Assembly: GCA_031290195.1 (NCBI GenBank)
Contig: JAITOA010000017.1
Coordinates: forward strand, 1 to 35,564
Source of the DNA: Puniceicoccales bacterium
GTDB taxonomy: Bacteria; Verrucomicrobiota; Verrucomicrobiia; Opitutales; JAIRLM01
Direction: 5' to 3'
Length of the DNA stretch: 35,564 nt
A program made the translations under genes and the position numbers. This document shows positions 1 through 7,653 of this stretch, piece after piece; position 1 is the first letter of the stretch, and each line of letters starts with the position of its first letter. Below the pieces are notes generated by a model. The model made no database searches and had not been told where the DNA came from. It was given only the letters and a program-made list of their open reading frames with translations.

Positions 1-165
1 CCGGCCATTTCCATTCCCTGCGGCTTCACCGCTTCCCGACTACCCATCGGACTTCAAATCATCGCAAAGCCATTTGCTGAGAGGGAAATACTCGCCATGG
101 CAAACTCCTTTCAACTGGCACACGACTTCCATTGTCGCGATCCATTGCCCGTAGGAAGAAAATAA
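1..165 (+). CDS. gatA: Glutamyl-tRNA(Gln) amidotransferase subunit A, C-terminal end (5' partial)
   Basis: The frame is open from base 1 to a TAA at 163-165 and encodes the last 54 residues of the protein. The peptide begins PAISIPCGFTASRLPIGLQI and continues IAKPFAEREIL. This matches the conserved C-terminal end of GatA (typically PAISVPCGF, then LPVGLQIIGKPFDE) in the amidase-signature family. GatA is the amidase subunit of GatCAB, which converts Glu-tRNA(Gln) or Asp-tRNA(Asn) to the amidated forms using ammonia released from glutamine. The catalytic Ser-Ser-Lys triad lies upstream and cannot be checked. The last dozen residues are not conserved in the family. The gene converges on the minus-strand gene that ends at 286. 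The identification rests on a short but characteristic stretch. Confidence 0.85.
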   Translation, partial: PAISIPCGFTASRLPIGLQIIAKPFAEREILAMANSFQLAHDFHCRDPLPVGRK

Positions 166-177
166 AACAAACATTAG

Positions 178-205
178 GGGGTGAAAAAATTTCTTTTTCC
201 ACCCC
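178..205. terminator. Hairpin between convergent genes
   Basis: GGGGTG (178-183) pairs with CACCCC (200-205). Five further A-T pairs (184-188 with 194-198) follow across a one-base bulge, leaving a 5-base loop. It lies 12 bases past the gatA stop, in the gap between convergent genes. No clear U-tract follows it on the plus strand. A T-rich stretch on the minus strand (about 262-285) directly follows the stop of the gene ending at 286. A terminator role is inferred from position. Confidence 0.35.
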
Positions 206-285
206 ACGGTAACGCCGCCCCCGGGTACCCAACGGACTATCGCCCAAACAGCCCCGGAGGCAAAAAAATTAAAAAAAAACTACTA

Positions 286-615
286 CTATGCGCCCCATTT
301 GGCCACATTTGCTTTACAGGCAAATCCTTTTATGAACCAACTCAGCAGAGCAGCTCCAATGACACCACCGCCAATGTAGGGGAAGAACGCCACAAAGGGG
401 AGGGTTAACAGAACAGCAGGAACCATGCCAGCCAGGGAAAAACCAAGGGTACAACCACCCAAAGCACCCAAAGCGACATTCACTATGTGCCAAATGACCT
501 TGGCCGCCGACACCTCACGAGTGTCACTCTCACTTTCCGCTTCTACGCGAGGACCTACCCTACAATCAATAATTCCATAGAGGAAATTTTTTAAGCCATC
601 CATGGTGCTTCGCAT
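286..615 (-). CDS. Small hydrophobic protein, paired membrane segments
   Basis: This encodes 109 residues from the ATG at 615. That start has AGGAAA seven bases upstream, better than the further-upstream alternative at 639. Residues 1-40 are polar and include an acidic, serine-rich patch (EAESESDTRE). Residues about 43-95 form two long hydrophobic segments rich in Gly and Ala, separated by a short turn with prolines, followed by a basic tail (WFIKGFACKANVAKW). No family was recognised. Two closely spaced hydrophobic segments with no N-terminal signal peptide are what one sees in bilobed inclusion-membrane-type proteins or small hairpin membrane proteins. It follows kdsA on the same strand (35 bases between them) and could be cotranscribed. 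Function unknown. Confidence 0.6.
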   Translation of the reverse strand: MRSTMDGLKNFLYGIIDCRVGPRVEAESESDTREVSAAKVIWHIVNVALGALGGCTLGFSLAGMVPAVLLTLPFVAFFPYIGGGVIGAALLSWFIKGFACKANVAKWGA

Positions 616-649
616 AGAAAACTTTCCTGTAAAAAGCAAGGAAATTTTT

Positions 650-1477
650 CTAGCTATTTCTTTTTACATAATTTTGCATTTTACAAGTATTTTGCATCTC
701 CTGCAACGTCAAGTATTTATGGATGCGACCTGCCAGCGTTTTAAGGGGTAGCTGAGTTTCTCTGTCGCAGAGGGAAATTTCCGGGTGCGGGTGCGTTTCA
801 AGGAAGAGACCGTCGATGCCGGCTCCTATGGCTGCCCGGGCAAGGGTGTCTGCAAATTCTCTGGCTCCGGCGGTGGCGGAATCTCCCCGTCCAGGCAATT
901 GGAGACTGTGGGTCAGGTCATAGATCACGGGACAACCGTTGGCCGCCATTACCTGAAATCCCCGCATGTCGACGACCAAATTTCCGTAGCCAAAGGAGGT
1001 GCCCCTCTCCATTTGAAAAATTTCCGTTGCGCCAAAAGCGCGCAGCTTTTCAACCACATGGACCATGTCCCAGGGAGAAAGAAATTGTCCCTTTTTCACG
1101 GAAACGGCGCGGCCCGTCCGCGCCGCCGCCGCCAGCATGTCCGTCTGCCGGCAAAGGAAGGCGGGAACCTGCAGCACATCGCAGACCTCCGCCGCCATTT
1201 CCGCTTGATCCGGCCCGTGGAAATCCGTGGTTACCTCAAATTTGAAGCGGTTTTTCAATTCCGCTAGGAGGACAAGGCCTTCGCGGAATCCGGGCCCCCT
1301 GTTGCCGTGGACGGAGCTGCGGTTAGCCTTATCAACGGAAGCCTTAAAAATGAGTCGAATATCGGGGTGCTCCCGGCGAATTTCTACCAGTTCCCGGGCA
1401 ACCTCTTCTCCAATTTCCCAACTTTCCAGCAGGCAGGGACCGGCGATGATGATGAACGGCTTCGGAGCCATTGTCAT
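650..1477 (-). CDS. kdsA: 3-deoxy-8-phosphooctulonate synthase (KDO-8-P synthase)
   Basis: KdsA condenses phosphoenolpyruvate with D-arabinose 5-phosphate to give Kdo-8-phosphate, the precursor of the inner-core LPS sugar (EC 2.5.1.55). The 275-residue length is normal. Visible motifs are AGPCLLES (residues 12-19), FKASVDKANRSS (about 44-55), PAFLCRQTDML, VKKGQFLSPWD, ERGTSFGYGNLVVDMRG, YDLTHSLQLPG and ETHPHPEISLCD. The Cys in GPC, the His of THSLQLPG, the Glu of ETHPHP and the Asp of CD match the four metal ligands of the metal-dependent class (Aquifex type). The E. coli enzyme has Asn at the Cys position. The start is chosen at ATG 1477, with another in-frame ATG two codons later; no strong ribosome-binding site is visible. 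The last 15 or so residues are a variable tail. Together with lpxK it shows that the organism makes Kdo-lipid A. Confidence 0.96.
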   Translation of the reverse strand: MTMAPKPFIIIAGPCLLESWEIGEEVARELVEIRREHPDIRLIFKASVDKANRSSVHGNRGPGFREGLVLLAELKNRFKFEVTTDFHGPDQAEMAAEVCDVLQVPAFLCRQTDMLAAAARTGRAVSVKKGQFLSPWDMVHVVEKLRAFGATEIFQMERGTSFGYGNLVVDMRGFQVMAANGCPVIYDLTHSLQLPGRGDSATAGAREFADTLARAAIGAGIDGLFLETHPHPEISLCDRETQLPLKTLAGRIHKYLTLQEMQNTCKMQNYVKRNS

Positions 1478-1571
1478 TCGCTAAAAAACAGTCGGCGCTG
1501 GGGCAAGTACATTTTGGCCCCCTCCGTGCGTCGATTTTCTTTCCATGGAAATTTTTTCTGGAGTAATGACC

Positions 1572-2120
1572 TCAGCGGAAACGGCCATAGCGCCCGTTTG
1601 CCCGGGTTTTTTTTAGGAAAAAATTGAGGGCTTTGTGAAATTTTTCCGGCTGGCTCCGCATCCGATCGATGGCCGCCAGGCGAATATTTTTGTAGTAATC
1701 TGGGAAGGCGCAGAAATTTTTCCAGGTGACTTCATCGCTTCGGAGGACGTCGAGGATATCCTCCGGCATCGGGAAGGCGGTCGGATTTAGGTCCGGAAGG
1801 ACGGTACTTCCCGCCGGAGTCATTTTTCCTGCGGCGATAAGCAGGCGAACATGTTGCTTGTTGACCTCGCTCCAAGAACTGCCATTTGCCCGTGGGCTAA
1901 AACGACTGGAGACATGATTTTCGTCGTAGCGTTTCACCATTCCGTCGATCCAGCCGAAGCAGAGGGCTTCCTCCAGAGCTTCCAGGTAGGTGATCCCCGC
2001 TAAATTTGAGTTTTTATGGGGAAAGAGGAGCCAAATTTCCCGTTTTGCTGCTCCGTTTTTCTCCAGCCATCGACGCCACTCTCCGGCCGAATGGGGGCAC
2101 AGATAGCCATGGGAAAGCAC
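1572..2120 (-). CDS. YdeI/OmpD-associated family protein
   Basis: The protein contains WRRWLEKNGAAKREIWLLF, then ITYLEALEEALCFGWIDGMV, RFSPRANGSSWSEVNKQHV and LIAAGKMTPAG. This series is typical of YdeI/OmdA-family proteins (bacteriocin-protection / OmpD-associated annotation). Their molecular role is poorly understood. The C-terminal part (about residues 110-180) carries the usual helical region, with TWKNFCAFPDYYKNIRLAAI. The frame is open back to 2243, but that extension is basic and unlike the family and would overlap the divergent gene. GTG at 2120 (about 182 residues, beginning VLSHGYLC) is therefore preferred, without a strong ribosome-binding site. The gene diverges from the acidic protein at 2208 across a short gap that contains a perfect palindrome. 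Confidence 0.82.
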   Translation of the reverse strand: MLSHGYLCPHSAGEWRRWLEKNGAAKREIWLLFPHKNSNLAGITYLEALEEALCFGWIDGMVKRYDENHVSSRFSPRANGSSWSEVNKQHVRLLIAAGKMTPAGSTVLPDLNPTAFPMPEDILDVLRSDEVTWKNFCAFPDYYKNIRLAAIDRMRSQPEKFHKALNFFLKKTRANGRYGRFR

Positions 2121-2182
2121 ATTTTTACAAAAAATGAGGGCGAAAAATTTAGCAATGGCTTTTTTTGATTGCACAAAATACT

Positions 2183-2198
2183 TTACCACCGGTGGTAA
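2183..2198. promoter_or_regulatory. Perfect 16-bp palindrome between divergent genes
   Basis: TTACCACCGGTGGTAA is exactly self-complementary with no central spacer. It lies between the start of the YdeI-family gene (minus) and the acidic protein gene (plus, ATG at 2208). Its position suggests an operator for a dimeric repressor controlling one or both genes. No matching regulator gene is visible nearby, so this is inference from symmetry and position. Confidence 0.45.
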
Positions 2199-2207
2199 TT
2201 GGGTTTT

Positions 2208-2864
2208 ATGCGGCCGAAAGTACCAATGGATGCGGCATTGCAAACGGAAAAAAGAGTGAAATGGTGCGTCGTAGTGCTGGACGCAAATTTCAATTGGTGG
2301 GTTGAGGAATCCAATTGGATTCCTGAATATGTGGATGAAGACGATATTAGTATCTTGGATCCGAGACAGATAGAGTACGTATTTGATCTATTGGAGCCGC
2401 TGCGGGAATTCGGGTTGCAGTGCAGTGTCGTTGAGCGGGCATTTCTGCTCTTTACCATCGATAGGGATCTGGGAGACGGTCGGATACGACTTCTTGAGGT
2501 CCAGGAAAAAATAGGAGAATCCGAAGAGAAACTTTTTGCGTTGCCCAATATTTTCAACGAGGCCTATGGCGGCTATGCGGAATTTCTTGACCATATTTCC
2601 TTCCTCCGCATCAAATATTTGAACTCCGTTCATCGCTTTACGCAGCAGTTGACCGTAGCTGAGTTGGAGGAAGAGGTGCGGGAATCCGCTGGAGTGGCCG
2701 CCGGGGAGGGGTCGATGCATCTTTTCCAGGAGGTTGCCGGGATCCTGGAATACTGTCCCGCAGGGTTTTCCGACGAAGATCCCGGAGACGAAGGCGGCGA
2801 CGACGGTAAGGAGCATGCTATGGCGAATGGTGATCCGGATGAAAAGGAAATTTGGGATTCCTGA
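2208..2864 (+). CDS. Acidic protein of unknown function, coupled to rho
   Basis: The protein has 218 residues from ATG 2208; a second ATG at 2226 is possible and neither has a clear ribosome-binding site. No family was recognised. The N-terminal third is aromatic and acidic (KRVKWCVVVLDANFNWWVEE, then SNWIPEYVDEDD). The middle (about 60-165) looks helical, with FDLLEPLREFG, LFALPNIFNEAYGGYAEF and TQQLTVAELEEEV. The last 35 residues are very acidic (FSDEDPGDEGGDDGKE). There is no signal peptide or membrane segment, so a cytoplasmic protein is likely. Its TGA (2862-2864) overlaps the rho ATG (2864-2866) by one base, which implies translational coupling and suggests a role linked to Rho, though nothing in the sequence proves this. 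Confidence 0.7.
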   Translation: MRPKVPMDAALQTEKRVKWCVVVLDANFNWWVEESNWIPEYVDEDDISILDPRQIEYVFDLLEPLREFGLQCSVVERAFLLFTIDRDLGDGRIRLLEVQEKIGESEEKLFALPNIFNEAYGGYAEFLDHISFLRIKYLNSVHRFTQQLTVAELEEEVRESAGVAAGEGSMHLFQEVAGILEYCPAGFSDEDPGDEGGDDGKEHAMANGDPDEKEIWDS

Positions 2865-4033
2865 TGGAAGTGTTTGAATTTGAACGGGCGCACTGCAGAG
2901 CCGGTGACGGAAAGATGGAAGAGACTTTTCTCGGGACTGGCCTCTTTGAGTCCAACCCCGGGGGGGCCTTCGGCCGGCTTGTTAATTTTCAGGATAGCGG
3001 CCGCTCCGCAAGTAGGTTCATCCACGTGCCCCAGTCCATTTTTCAGCGCTTCCATCTACGGGATGGCCAGGAGGTTGTTGGTTCGGTCGCTCCGGGGAGA
3101 AATGGGAAAAATCCTTTCTTGGTCCGCGTAGATAGCATCGATGGACTTTCTCCGGAGGAGAGACGGAAATGCGTATCCTTTTTTCGAGCAACGACAATTT
3201 TTCCGGCAGAGTGGTTTCGTCTGGAAACGGATGGCGGGCCCCTTGGAACCCGGATCATCGATCTTTTTGCGCCCATCGGCAAGGGGCAGCGGGGACTCAT
3301 CGTGGCGCCTCCGAAGGCCGGGAAAACGACCCTCCTTCGGGACATCGCCCACGGCATCATCGCCAACCATCCCGGCTGTCACCTAATGGTCCTCCTTGTG
3401 GATGAGCGACCCGAGGAGGTCACAGATTTCCGTCGCTCCGTTACCGCCGAAATTTTTGCCTCATCCAATGATGAACCGATGACGAGGCACCTGCAGGTGG
3501 CTCAATTTGCCTTTCAGAGGGCCCAATGTCTGGTGGAGGCGGGTCGAGACGTCGTTCTGCTTTTAGATTCTCTCACCCGACTGGCCCGCACCTTTAATGG
3601 CGCCGCAGGGAGGGGCGGGCGAACGATGAGTGGCGGACTGGATTCCAAGGCTTTGGAGAAACCGCGGCAGCTATTCTCCATGGCCCGAGCCACGGAAGAA
3701 ATTGGCACCCTAACGATCCTTGCCACGGTGTTGGTGGAGACCGGAAGCCGCATGGATGATCTCATTTTCCAGGAATTCAAGGGAACGGGCAATGCAGAAA
3801 TTGTCCTTGACCGGCGACTGGCAGAGCAACGGCTATTTCCGGCCATTAACCTTCAGTCCACCGGGACGCGTCGCGAGGAGCTGCTCTTGGATGAGAGGAC
3901 CTTGCAGGCAGCTCAATTCATGCGACGGGCGGCGGCAAGTGGTCGTCCGGAGGCGGCGTTGGAAAATCTTTTGATTCGACTAGGAAAAACAAAGAACAAT
4001 CGGGAGTTCGTCGATTTCATCGCAAAACGCTAA
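2864..4033 (+). CDS. rho: Transcription termination factor Rho, short form
   Basis: Rho is the hexameric RNA-dependent ATPase that releases RNA polymerase at factor-dependent terminators. The ATPase core is clear: Walker A in VAPPKAGKTTLL, then LLVDERPEEVTDFRR, Walker B in VVLLLDSLTRLARTFN, the Q-loop region MSGGLDSKAL and the R-loop KGTGN. The protein is 389 residues from ATG 2864, against 419 in E. coli. It starts almost directly at the cold-shock (OB) domain and lacks the N-terminal Rho_N helical domain. By eye, several primary RNA-site aromatics are replaced: GFGFLR is AFGRLV, IYVS is IHVP, and the later Tyr is Pro. A TTG at 2852 is an alternative start. The gene is coupled to the acidic protein upstream and lies 6 bases ahead of lpxK. 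It could be a divergent paralogue beside a full-length Rho elsewhere. Confidence 0.93.
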   Translation: MEVFEFERAHCRAGDGKMEETFLGTGLFESNPGGAFGRLVNFQDSGRSASRFIHVPQSIFQRFHLRDGQEVVGSVAPGRNGKNPFLVRVDSIDGLSPEERRKCVSFFRATTIFPAEWFRLETDGGPLGTRIIDLFAPIGKGQRGLIVAPPKAGKTTLLRDIAHGIIANHPGCHLMVLLVDERPEEVTDFRRSVTAEIFASSNDEPMTRHLQVAQFAFQRAQCLVEAGRDVVLLLDSLTRLARTFNGAAGRGGRTMSGGLDSKALEKPRQLFSMARATEEIGTLTILATVLVETGSRMDDLIFQEFKGTGNAEIVLDRRLAEQRLFPAINLQSTGTRREELLLDERTLQAAQFMRRAAASGRPEAALENLLIRLGKTKNNREFVDFIAKR

Positions 4034-4039
4034 AAGATT

Positions 4040-5266
4040 ATGCGCTGGCTCCGCTATTGGCGACTGAAATTTCGCCGGCGTGTTCTACGTCCTCTGCGCC
4101 ACTGGGATAGCATACTAGAGCGTTTCGTCACCGACATTCTCTACGACCGCCGCCGCTCCATTGTCATTTTTTTCTGTGGTTTTCTTTTGTTCCTTCTCTC
4201 CATTCCCTTCCGCTGGATGTCTGCCCTGCGCCGATTCGCCTATGCTAAAAATATTTTTCATTCCCACTGCCTCGGTTGTCTCGTCATTGCCGTCGGAAAT
4301 CTTACCGTTGGCGGGACCGGAAAGACGCCCGTCGTAGAAATGCTGGCCCGGGAACTCCTGCGGCGCGGAAGAAAAGTTGCCATTTTGAGTCGCGGCTATC
4401 GAAGCCGTTCTGACTCCTTCCTGGGCCATCGACTGCAAAAGTTTTTTCGGAAAAAAAGTCCACCTCCGCGGGTTGTTTCCGACGGAAAATCCGTTCTATT
4501 GGATTCCGCAGAGGCGGGGGATGAGCCTTTCATGTTGGCCACAAATCTTCCCGGCGTTGCCGTCCTCGTGGGCCGTAACCGTGTCTTTTCGGGCCAATGG
4601 GCCATCCGAAAGTTCGGCTGCGATACACTCATCCTCGACGATGGTTTCCAGCATCTGCGCCTGAAAAGTCACCTGAATCTTCTTCTCATCGACAAAGGTA
4701 ATCCCTTTGGGAATGGACACCTTCTTCCCCGTGGCATTCTCCGCGAGCCGCCCGTGGAGCTGCGCCGCGCTTCCCATGTTCTACTCACAAAGTCCGATGG
4801 CAATGCCGACGAAGCCCTAGAATGTATTCTCCGCCGTCACCTAGGGAAAGGAAGACCCGTCTTGGAATGTCGCCATGCTTCCCGGCATCTCTGCGGAATC
4901 CACTCCGGCGAAAAAATTTCCGTTGGAGCATTACAAGGGAAACGCATTGCGGTTTTTAGCGGTATCGCAGCTCCGGAAAGCTTCGAGGCATTTTTTGAAA
5001 ACTGCGGCGCGACCCTCGTCCACCGCCGGCGTTTCCCTGACCACTACCGTTTCACAGAAAACGACCTGGTTTATATTTTTGAACGGGCACAGACTCTTGG
5101 TGCGGAATGGGTTGTGACTACAGAAAAAGATGCTGCTCGCCTGACACCCGGCTGGTTCTATCCCCTTCCCATCTATTTTTTACGCATCGAAATTGAAATC
5201 CTCCGCGGCATGGAAGATTTCCAGCGACTCATCGACCGCATCTGTTCTCCGGGAACCGGGGTTTAA
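4040..5266 (+). CDS. lpxK: Tetraacyldisaccharide 4'-kinase (lipid A biosynthesis)
   Basis: LpxK phosphorylates the 4' position of the tetraacyldisaccharide 1-phosphate to form lipid IVA, at the cytoplasmic face of the inner membrane (EC 2.7.1.130). Visible features are a membrane segment (about residues 40-60), the P-loop [15 protein letters not shown] (about 83-97), [11 protein letters not shown], a GDEPFML segment, the signature [12 protein letters not shown] (about 196-207), and late TEKDAARL. At 408 residues it is longer than E. coli LpxK (328). The extra length is an N-terminal basic extension and an insertion after the SRGYRS motif. It starts at ATG 4040, six bases after rho, so the acidic protein, rho and lpxK probably form one transcript. 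Substrate use is assumed from the family. Confidence 0.94.
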   Translation: MRWLRYWRLKFRRRVLRPLRHWDSILERFVTDILYDRRRSIVIFFCGFLLFLLSIPFRWMSALRRFAYAKNIFHSHCLGCLVIAVGNLTVGGTGKTPVVEMLARELLRRGRKVAILSRGYRSRSDSFLGHRLQKFFRKKSPPPRVVSDGKSVLLDSAEAGDEPFMLATNLPGVAVLVGRNRVFSGQWAIRKFGCDTLILDDGFQHLRLKSHLNLLLIDKGNPFGNGHLLPRGILREPPVELRRASHVLLTKSDGNADEALECILRRHLGKGRPVLECRHASRHLCGIHSGEKISVGALQGKRIAVFSGIAAPESFEAFFENCGATLVHRRRFPDHYRFTENDLVYIFERAQTLGAEWVVTTEKDAARLTPGWFYPLPIYFLRIEIEILRGMEDFQRLIDRICSPGTGV

Positions 5267-5305
5267 AAATAATTTGCTTGAACAAAAAATAAATTTCGCC
5301 TATGC

Positions 5306-5309
5306 GGAG
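5306..5309 (+). promoter_or_regulatory. Ribosome-binding site for the proline-rich protein
   Basis: GGAG at 5306-5309 lies five bases before ATG 5315. It supports that start and argues that this unrecognised gene is translated. Confidence 0.5.
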
Positions 5310-5314
5310 CACCA

Positions 5315-6115
5315 ATGAAACTGACCATTGCGGATTCTATCCTGAAACCTCCCGGAGAAATTTACCGAGAAATCGGCTGCGCCATTAGGGGAAATGCTTC
5401 GAATCGGACTGTTTTCCCGAATACTACGGGTGCGCACTTTCTGGGCGAGGGACACTCTAACTGCCGTCCCAATAGGTCATTTCTTATTTTATGTGGGGCT
5501 GTCGCGTCTATTTCTGCGGTCCTGAAAGGCGTCTGCTTCTGTGTCTCCGGTGCGGTCAGTGTTGCTTGGCTCCCGTTCGCGTTTTTTGCCTGTTGGGTGA
5601 AAGCCCGTCGTGGGGAAAGTGAAATGAGGAAATCGGCTGCCGGAATTTTGGAAAAAATTGCGACCTGGCCCACGGTTCCCTATGGCTATTTTCTCGAGTC
5701 TCTATTTACAAAGGGTGGAAGTGGCTATGGTGCATGTAAAATGCTAGACGGCTGCTACGACGGAATTAGAAAAAAACTTGCCAACGTTGAAGATGGAAGC
5801 GATGCGAATTTATCGAGCGTGGGCGTGGATGCAAGCTATGGTGGGTCCTATGATCCAGGGTCTCCACTCTACCCTCCGCCACCCGATGATCAGGACAGTC
5901 AGCAGCCTTGCCAGTACGATTTATATGCTCCATTGTATCCTCCTCCGCCAAATGGTTCAGGTCGTGAAAGTGGTCAACCTCACCCATTCGATCCATACTG
6001 TGGTCTCTTTGGATTCTATCCCGGATGCGGAACTTTCATTCCGACGGATTGCGCGTCCCCGTATGATAGTGTAACCGGGAGCGGGTCCCGCGTCTATGGG
6101 GAAAATTATTTCTGA
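5315..6115 (+). CDS. Proline/tyrosine-rich protein with paired hydrophobic segments
   Basis: This 266-residue protein was not recognised. Residues 1-55 are polar with no signal peptide. Residues about 56-98 hold two adjacent hydrophobic stretches rich in Ser, Ala, Val and Cys, ending in a basic flank (WVKARRGE). Residues about 105-155 look globular (ILEKIATWPTVPYGYFLESL). The C-terminal 110 residues are Gly/Pro/Tyr/Asp-rich and contain a twice-repeated block SPLYPPPPDD and APLYPPPPNG about 27 residues apart, followed by Tyr- and Cys-bearing repeats. Such a tail is probably disordered and could bind SH3- or WW-type domains, as in host-directed proteins, but that is speculation. The start at ATG 5315 has a good ribosome-binding site. 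The gene follows lpxK by 48 bases. Confidence 0.65.
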   Translation: MKLTIADSILKPPGEIYREIGCAIRGNASNRTVFPNTTGAHFLGEGHSNCRPNRSFLILCGAVASISAVLKGVCFCVSGAVSVAWLPFAFFACWVKARRGESEMRKSAAGILEKIATWPTVPYGYFLESLFTKGGSGYGACKMLDGCYDGIRKKLANVEDGSDANLSSVGVDASYGGSYDPGSPLYPPPPDDQDSQQPCQYDLYAPLYPPPPNGSGRESGQPHPFDPYCGLFGFYPGCGTFIPTDCASPYDSVTGSGSRVYGENYF

Positions 6116-6118
6116 AGG

Positions 6119-6156
6119 ACGCGAATCGTGAAATTAAACGCGAATCGCAAAATTAA
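6119..6156 (+). repeat. Two tandem 19-bp direct repeats
   Basis: ACGCGAATCGTGAAATTAA (6119-6137) is followed directly by ACGCGAATCGCAAAATTAA (6138-6156), with two mismatches. The pair begins a few bases after the stop of the proline-rich protein gene, in the gap of nearly 300 bases (6116-6410) before the aminopeptidase. The rest of that gap shows no convincing gene. A binding-site or slippage origin cannot be decided. Confidence 0.6.
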
Positions 6157-6410
6157 CTCGCCAAGTTAACCGCCAGAATTCCCTTGCAAGCCCCCGAGCA
6201 TTTGTCTGTTTGCGTTCCATGGATTCGATGTCCATCGCAATCGAGAGATTTTCTGCTCTGGGGGCAATTCCTAGTATACCATGATTTTGCTCCATTTCGA
6301 AGGCCCCGGGGGCAACCGTTGGATCCGCGGGGAGCATTCCATCGGTTGGATGGAAAATTTCAGCGAAAAATGCTTTACGGATTCCAACCGCACCCTAGGT
6401 TGTTCATCCG

Positions 6411-7532
6411 ATGGATTTGCGCCATGAAAAATTGGCCGAGGTGCTGGTGGGCTTTTCCATGGCCGTCCAGAGGGACGACCGGGTGTTGGTGGATGTGGCC
6501 GCCGTGCCCGAGGAAATGGTAGTTGCCCTTCTACGCTCCATCAGAGCCCACGGTGGCAGACCCTTCGTGCAGTTTTCCCGGAGTCGCACCCAGCGGGAGC
6601 TCCTTTCCAATGGCAGCGAGGAAGATTTTGCGCTGCTCTGCTCCTGGGAGTTGGAAAAAATTCGTTCCATGCAGTGCTATGTGGCCATCCGTGGATCCGA
6701 CAATGTCTTCGAACTGGGTGACGTGGCCGCTTCCCAGCAAAATTTGTACCGTGAAAAAATGAAGCCCGCCCATGACCACCGCATTGGCAAAACCCGCTGG
6801 ACTGTTCTCCGCTGGCCCAATCCATCCATGGCCCAGGCGGCAAAGATGTCCACGGAGGCCTTTGAGGATTTTTTTTTCCGCGTCTGCACCATGGACTATG
6901 GCCGCATGGAACCGGGCATGGCGGCGCTGAAATCCCGCATGGACAGGGCGGACCGCGTCCACATCCTTGGCCCGGGGACGGATTTACGATTTTCCGTCCG
7001 AGGCATCGGAGCTATTCCCTGTGGCGGTCGGCGTAACATCCCCGACGGAGAGGTTTTCACGGCACCGGTTCGGGACAGCGTCGAGGGTGTCATCGCCTAC
7101 AATACCCCCAGCGTCTACAGCGGACAATGCTTTGAAAACGTTCGTCTTAGTTTCAAAGGCGGTCGCATTGTCGAAGCCACTGCCGCCCATAAAACAGACG
7201 CACTGAATGCCATTCTCGATTCCGATGACGGCGCCCGCCACGTGGGAGAATTTGCTCTTGGTTTCCATCCACATATCCTAACTCCCCTCTGCGACATTCT
7301 CTTCGATGAAAAAATCGCCGGCTCTCTCCACTTTACTCCAGGCCAGGCCTACGAGAACGAGGCAGACAACGGCAATCGCTCCCAAATTCACTGGGATCTC
7401 GTGCTCATCCAGCGCCCAGAATTCGGCGGAGGGGAAATTTACTTCGACGATGAACTCATTCGCCGGGATGGGCTATTCGTTCCCGATGATCTGCTTCCTT
7501 TAAATCCAGACAGCCTCCTCCGTAGCCTCTAA
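6411..7532 (+). CDS. M29-family metallo-aminopeptidase (thermophilic aminopeptidase / AmpS type)
   Basis: The protein is 373 residues and belongs to peptidase family M29 (Thermus aminopeptidase T, staphylococcal AmpS). These are dimeric cytoplasmic enzymes that remove N-terminal amino acids using two metal ions. The family's metal ligands can be followed: Glu in RNIPDGEVFTAPV (about residue 212), Glu in HVGEFALGF (about 283), His in SLHFTPGQAYENE (about 310) with its nearby Tyr, and His and Asp in SQIHWDLVL (about 332-334). The N-terminal half carries the usual substrate-selector domain, including AHGGRPFV. Length is slightly short of the usual 400-415. The start at ATG 6411 has only a weak ribosome-binding site. 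The gene stands alone between two gaps. Confidence 0.9.
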   Translation: MDLRHEKLAEVLVGFSMAVQRDDRVLVDVAAVPEEMVVALLRSIRAHGGRPFVQFSRSRTQRELLSNGSEEDFALLCSWELEKIRSMQCYVAIRGSDNVFELGDVAASQQNLYREKMKPAHDHRIGKTRWTVLRWPNPSMAQAAKMSTEAFEDFFFRVCTMDYGRMEPGMAALKSRMDRADRVHILGPGTDLRFSVRGIGAIPCGGRRNIPDGEVFTAPVRDSVEGVIAYNTPSVYSGQCFENVRLSFKGGRIVEATAAHKTDALNAILDSDDGARHVGEFALGFHPHILTPLCDILFDEKIAGSLHFTPGQAYENEADNGNRSQIHWDLVLIQRPEFGGGEIYFDDELIRRDGLFVPDDLLPLNPDSLLRSL

Positions 7533-7653
7533 ATGTCACCGAAGGCCACAAATAGCAAAAAAGCATTGCCGAGGACGGCTAAATCACCACACTTCGTCCT
7601 AGAAGTTGCCGAACCACCGGGATCGGTCCCGGCGGTTCCAACGGGGGTCTCCC

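Noticed and set aside
6184-6522. 112-codon frame before the aminopeptidase
   Set aside because: It overlaps the start of the aminopeptidase in another frame and is Trp/Pro/Arg-rich without a family match.
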